Shown: in pieces, positions 13,614-13,836 of the stretch
How the letters are laid out: each line of letters begins with the position of its first letter
Numbering within the stretch: the stretch's first letter is position 1
DNA from: Rhodospirillaceae bacterium
GTDB lineage: Bacteria > Pseudomonadota > Alphaproteobacteria > Rhodospirillales > Rhodospirillaceae
NCBI GenBank assembly: GCA_016937315.1
Contig: JAFGWD010000006.1
Location: forward strand, 1 to 13,836
DNA length: 13,836 nucleotides
Direction: 5' to 3'
Position numbers and translations under genes: made by a program
Notes under the pieces: generated by a model
The model's input: only the letters and a program-made list of their open reading frames with translations
Databases searched by the model: none
Told to the model about the DNA's origin: nothing

Positions 13614-13645
13614 AAAAACGGCCCTGATTGGGGCCGTTTTCTTTT
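13614..13645. terminator. Bidirectional intrinsic terminator
   Basis: AAAACGGCCC (13615-13624) and GGGCCGTTTT (13631-13640) form a perfect 10-bp stem with a 6-base loop. A T-rich tail follows on the plus strand and an A-rich flank gives one on the minus strand. It ends the PsiE-family gene 8 bases after its stop and can also end the convergent TRAP permease gene. Confidence 0.9.
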
Positions 13646-13670
13646 GAGGGTCTGTTGGTCTTCTGGAGCC

Positions 13671-13836
13671 TTAATGCAAGGCGTTGGGCAGCATGGTGGA
13701 AATCTCTGGCACCAAAGTGATTGCCATTAGGGCAACAATTAATGAGAACAGATACGGCAAGGTTGCCTTCATGACTTTTTCGAGGGGGACCTTGGTGATT
13801 GCGGATGCAACAAAAAGGTCCAGTCCGACCGGCGGC
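13671..13836 (-). CDS. dctM: TRAP transporter large permease subunit (DctM), C-terminal end only
   Basis: The last 54 residues of a protein cut by the window edge; frame and stop (TAA at 13671-13673) are clear. The segment PPVGLDLFVASAITKVPLEK, followed by a hydrophobic helix LPYLFSLIVALMAITLVPEIS, is the conserved C-terminus of DctM. This is the 12-helix subunit of tripartite ATP-independent periplasmic transporters, which take up organic acids or similar solutes with Na+ and a periplasmic binding protein. Matching small-permease and binding-protein genes are expected outside the window to the right. Substrate unknown. Confidence 0.85.
   Translation of the reverse strand, partial: PPVGLDLFVASAITKVPLEKVMKATLPYLFSLIVALMAITLVPEISTMLPNALH

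Noticed and set aside
1..13836. CRISPR arrays, tRNA or rRNA genes, prophage genes
   Set aside because: No regularly spaced direct repeats, no cloverleaf with an acceptor and T-loop, and no phage structural or integrase genes were seen on either strand.

Overview
The window looks like chromosomal DNA of an alphaproteobacterium, most likely a Rhodospirillales-type aquatic bacterium. This is inferred from moderate-to-high GC, the many PAS-type histidine kinases and stand-alone response regulators linked to cyclic-di-GMP, a TRAP transporter and a PsiE-family protein. The species cannot be named from the sequence alone.

Layout, left to right. Bases 1-236 hold no convincing gene but are dense in inverted repeats and look like a small repeat or mobile-element remnant. 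A sodium:solute symporter follows on the minus strand (245-1645). It is divergent from a tightly packed plus-strand signalling operon of four genes: a membrane-bound PAS-PAS histidine kinase (1919-4405), a REC-HDOD response regulator (4402-5610), a REC response regulator with a degenerate HD-GYP domain (5607-6767), and a soluble PAS-PAS histidine kinase (6812-8443). The first three overlap by 4 bases each. A fifth signalling gene, a REC-EAL response regulator with an intact phosphodiesterase active site (8440-9624, minus), converges on the operon so closely that the two TAA stop codons share the palindrome TTAA. The two kinases are paralogues in their catalytic part: both carry HEINTPIQYIGDN and a long insert in the dimerisation domain. 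None of the three regulators has a DNA-binding domain. The cluster therefore reads as a two-kinase, three-output circuit acting at protein or second-messenger level, with one active c-di-GMP hydrolase and two HD-superfamily domains that lack the HD metal ligands.

The next block is a heavy-metal resistance pair. A Cys-rich MerR-family regulator (9717-10139, minus) is divergent from a ZntA-type P1B ATPase (10219-12180, plus). Between them lies a textbook MerR-type promoter: a 19-bp spacer with a 7-bp dyad operator inside it. The ATPase has no HMA metal-binding domain but carries a short Cys/His-rich N-terminal tail.

The right end holds a DMT-superfamily permease of the EmrE-like PF13536 type (12197-13126, minus), divergent from a PsiE-family membrane protein (13220-13606, plus). 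The latter ends in a strong bidirectional terminator. The window closes with the C-terminal end of a TRAP-transporter large permease (13671-13836, minus, cut by the window edge).

The most notable points are the signalling cluster with its degenerate outputs, a Cys-rich PAS domain in the second kinase, repeated use of TTG start codons with strong ribosome-binding sites in the signalling genes, and the inverted-repeat element at the left edge.
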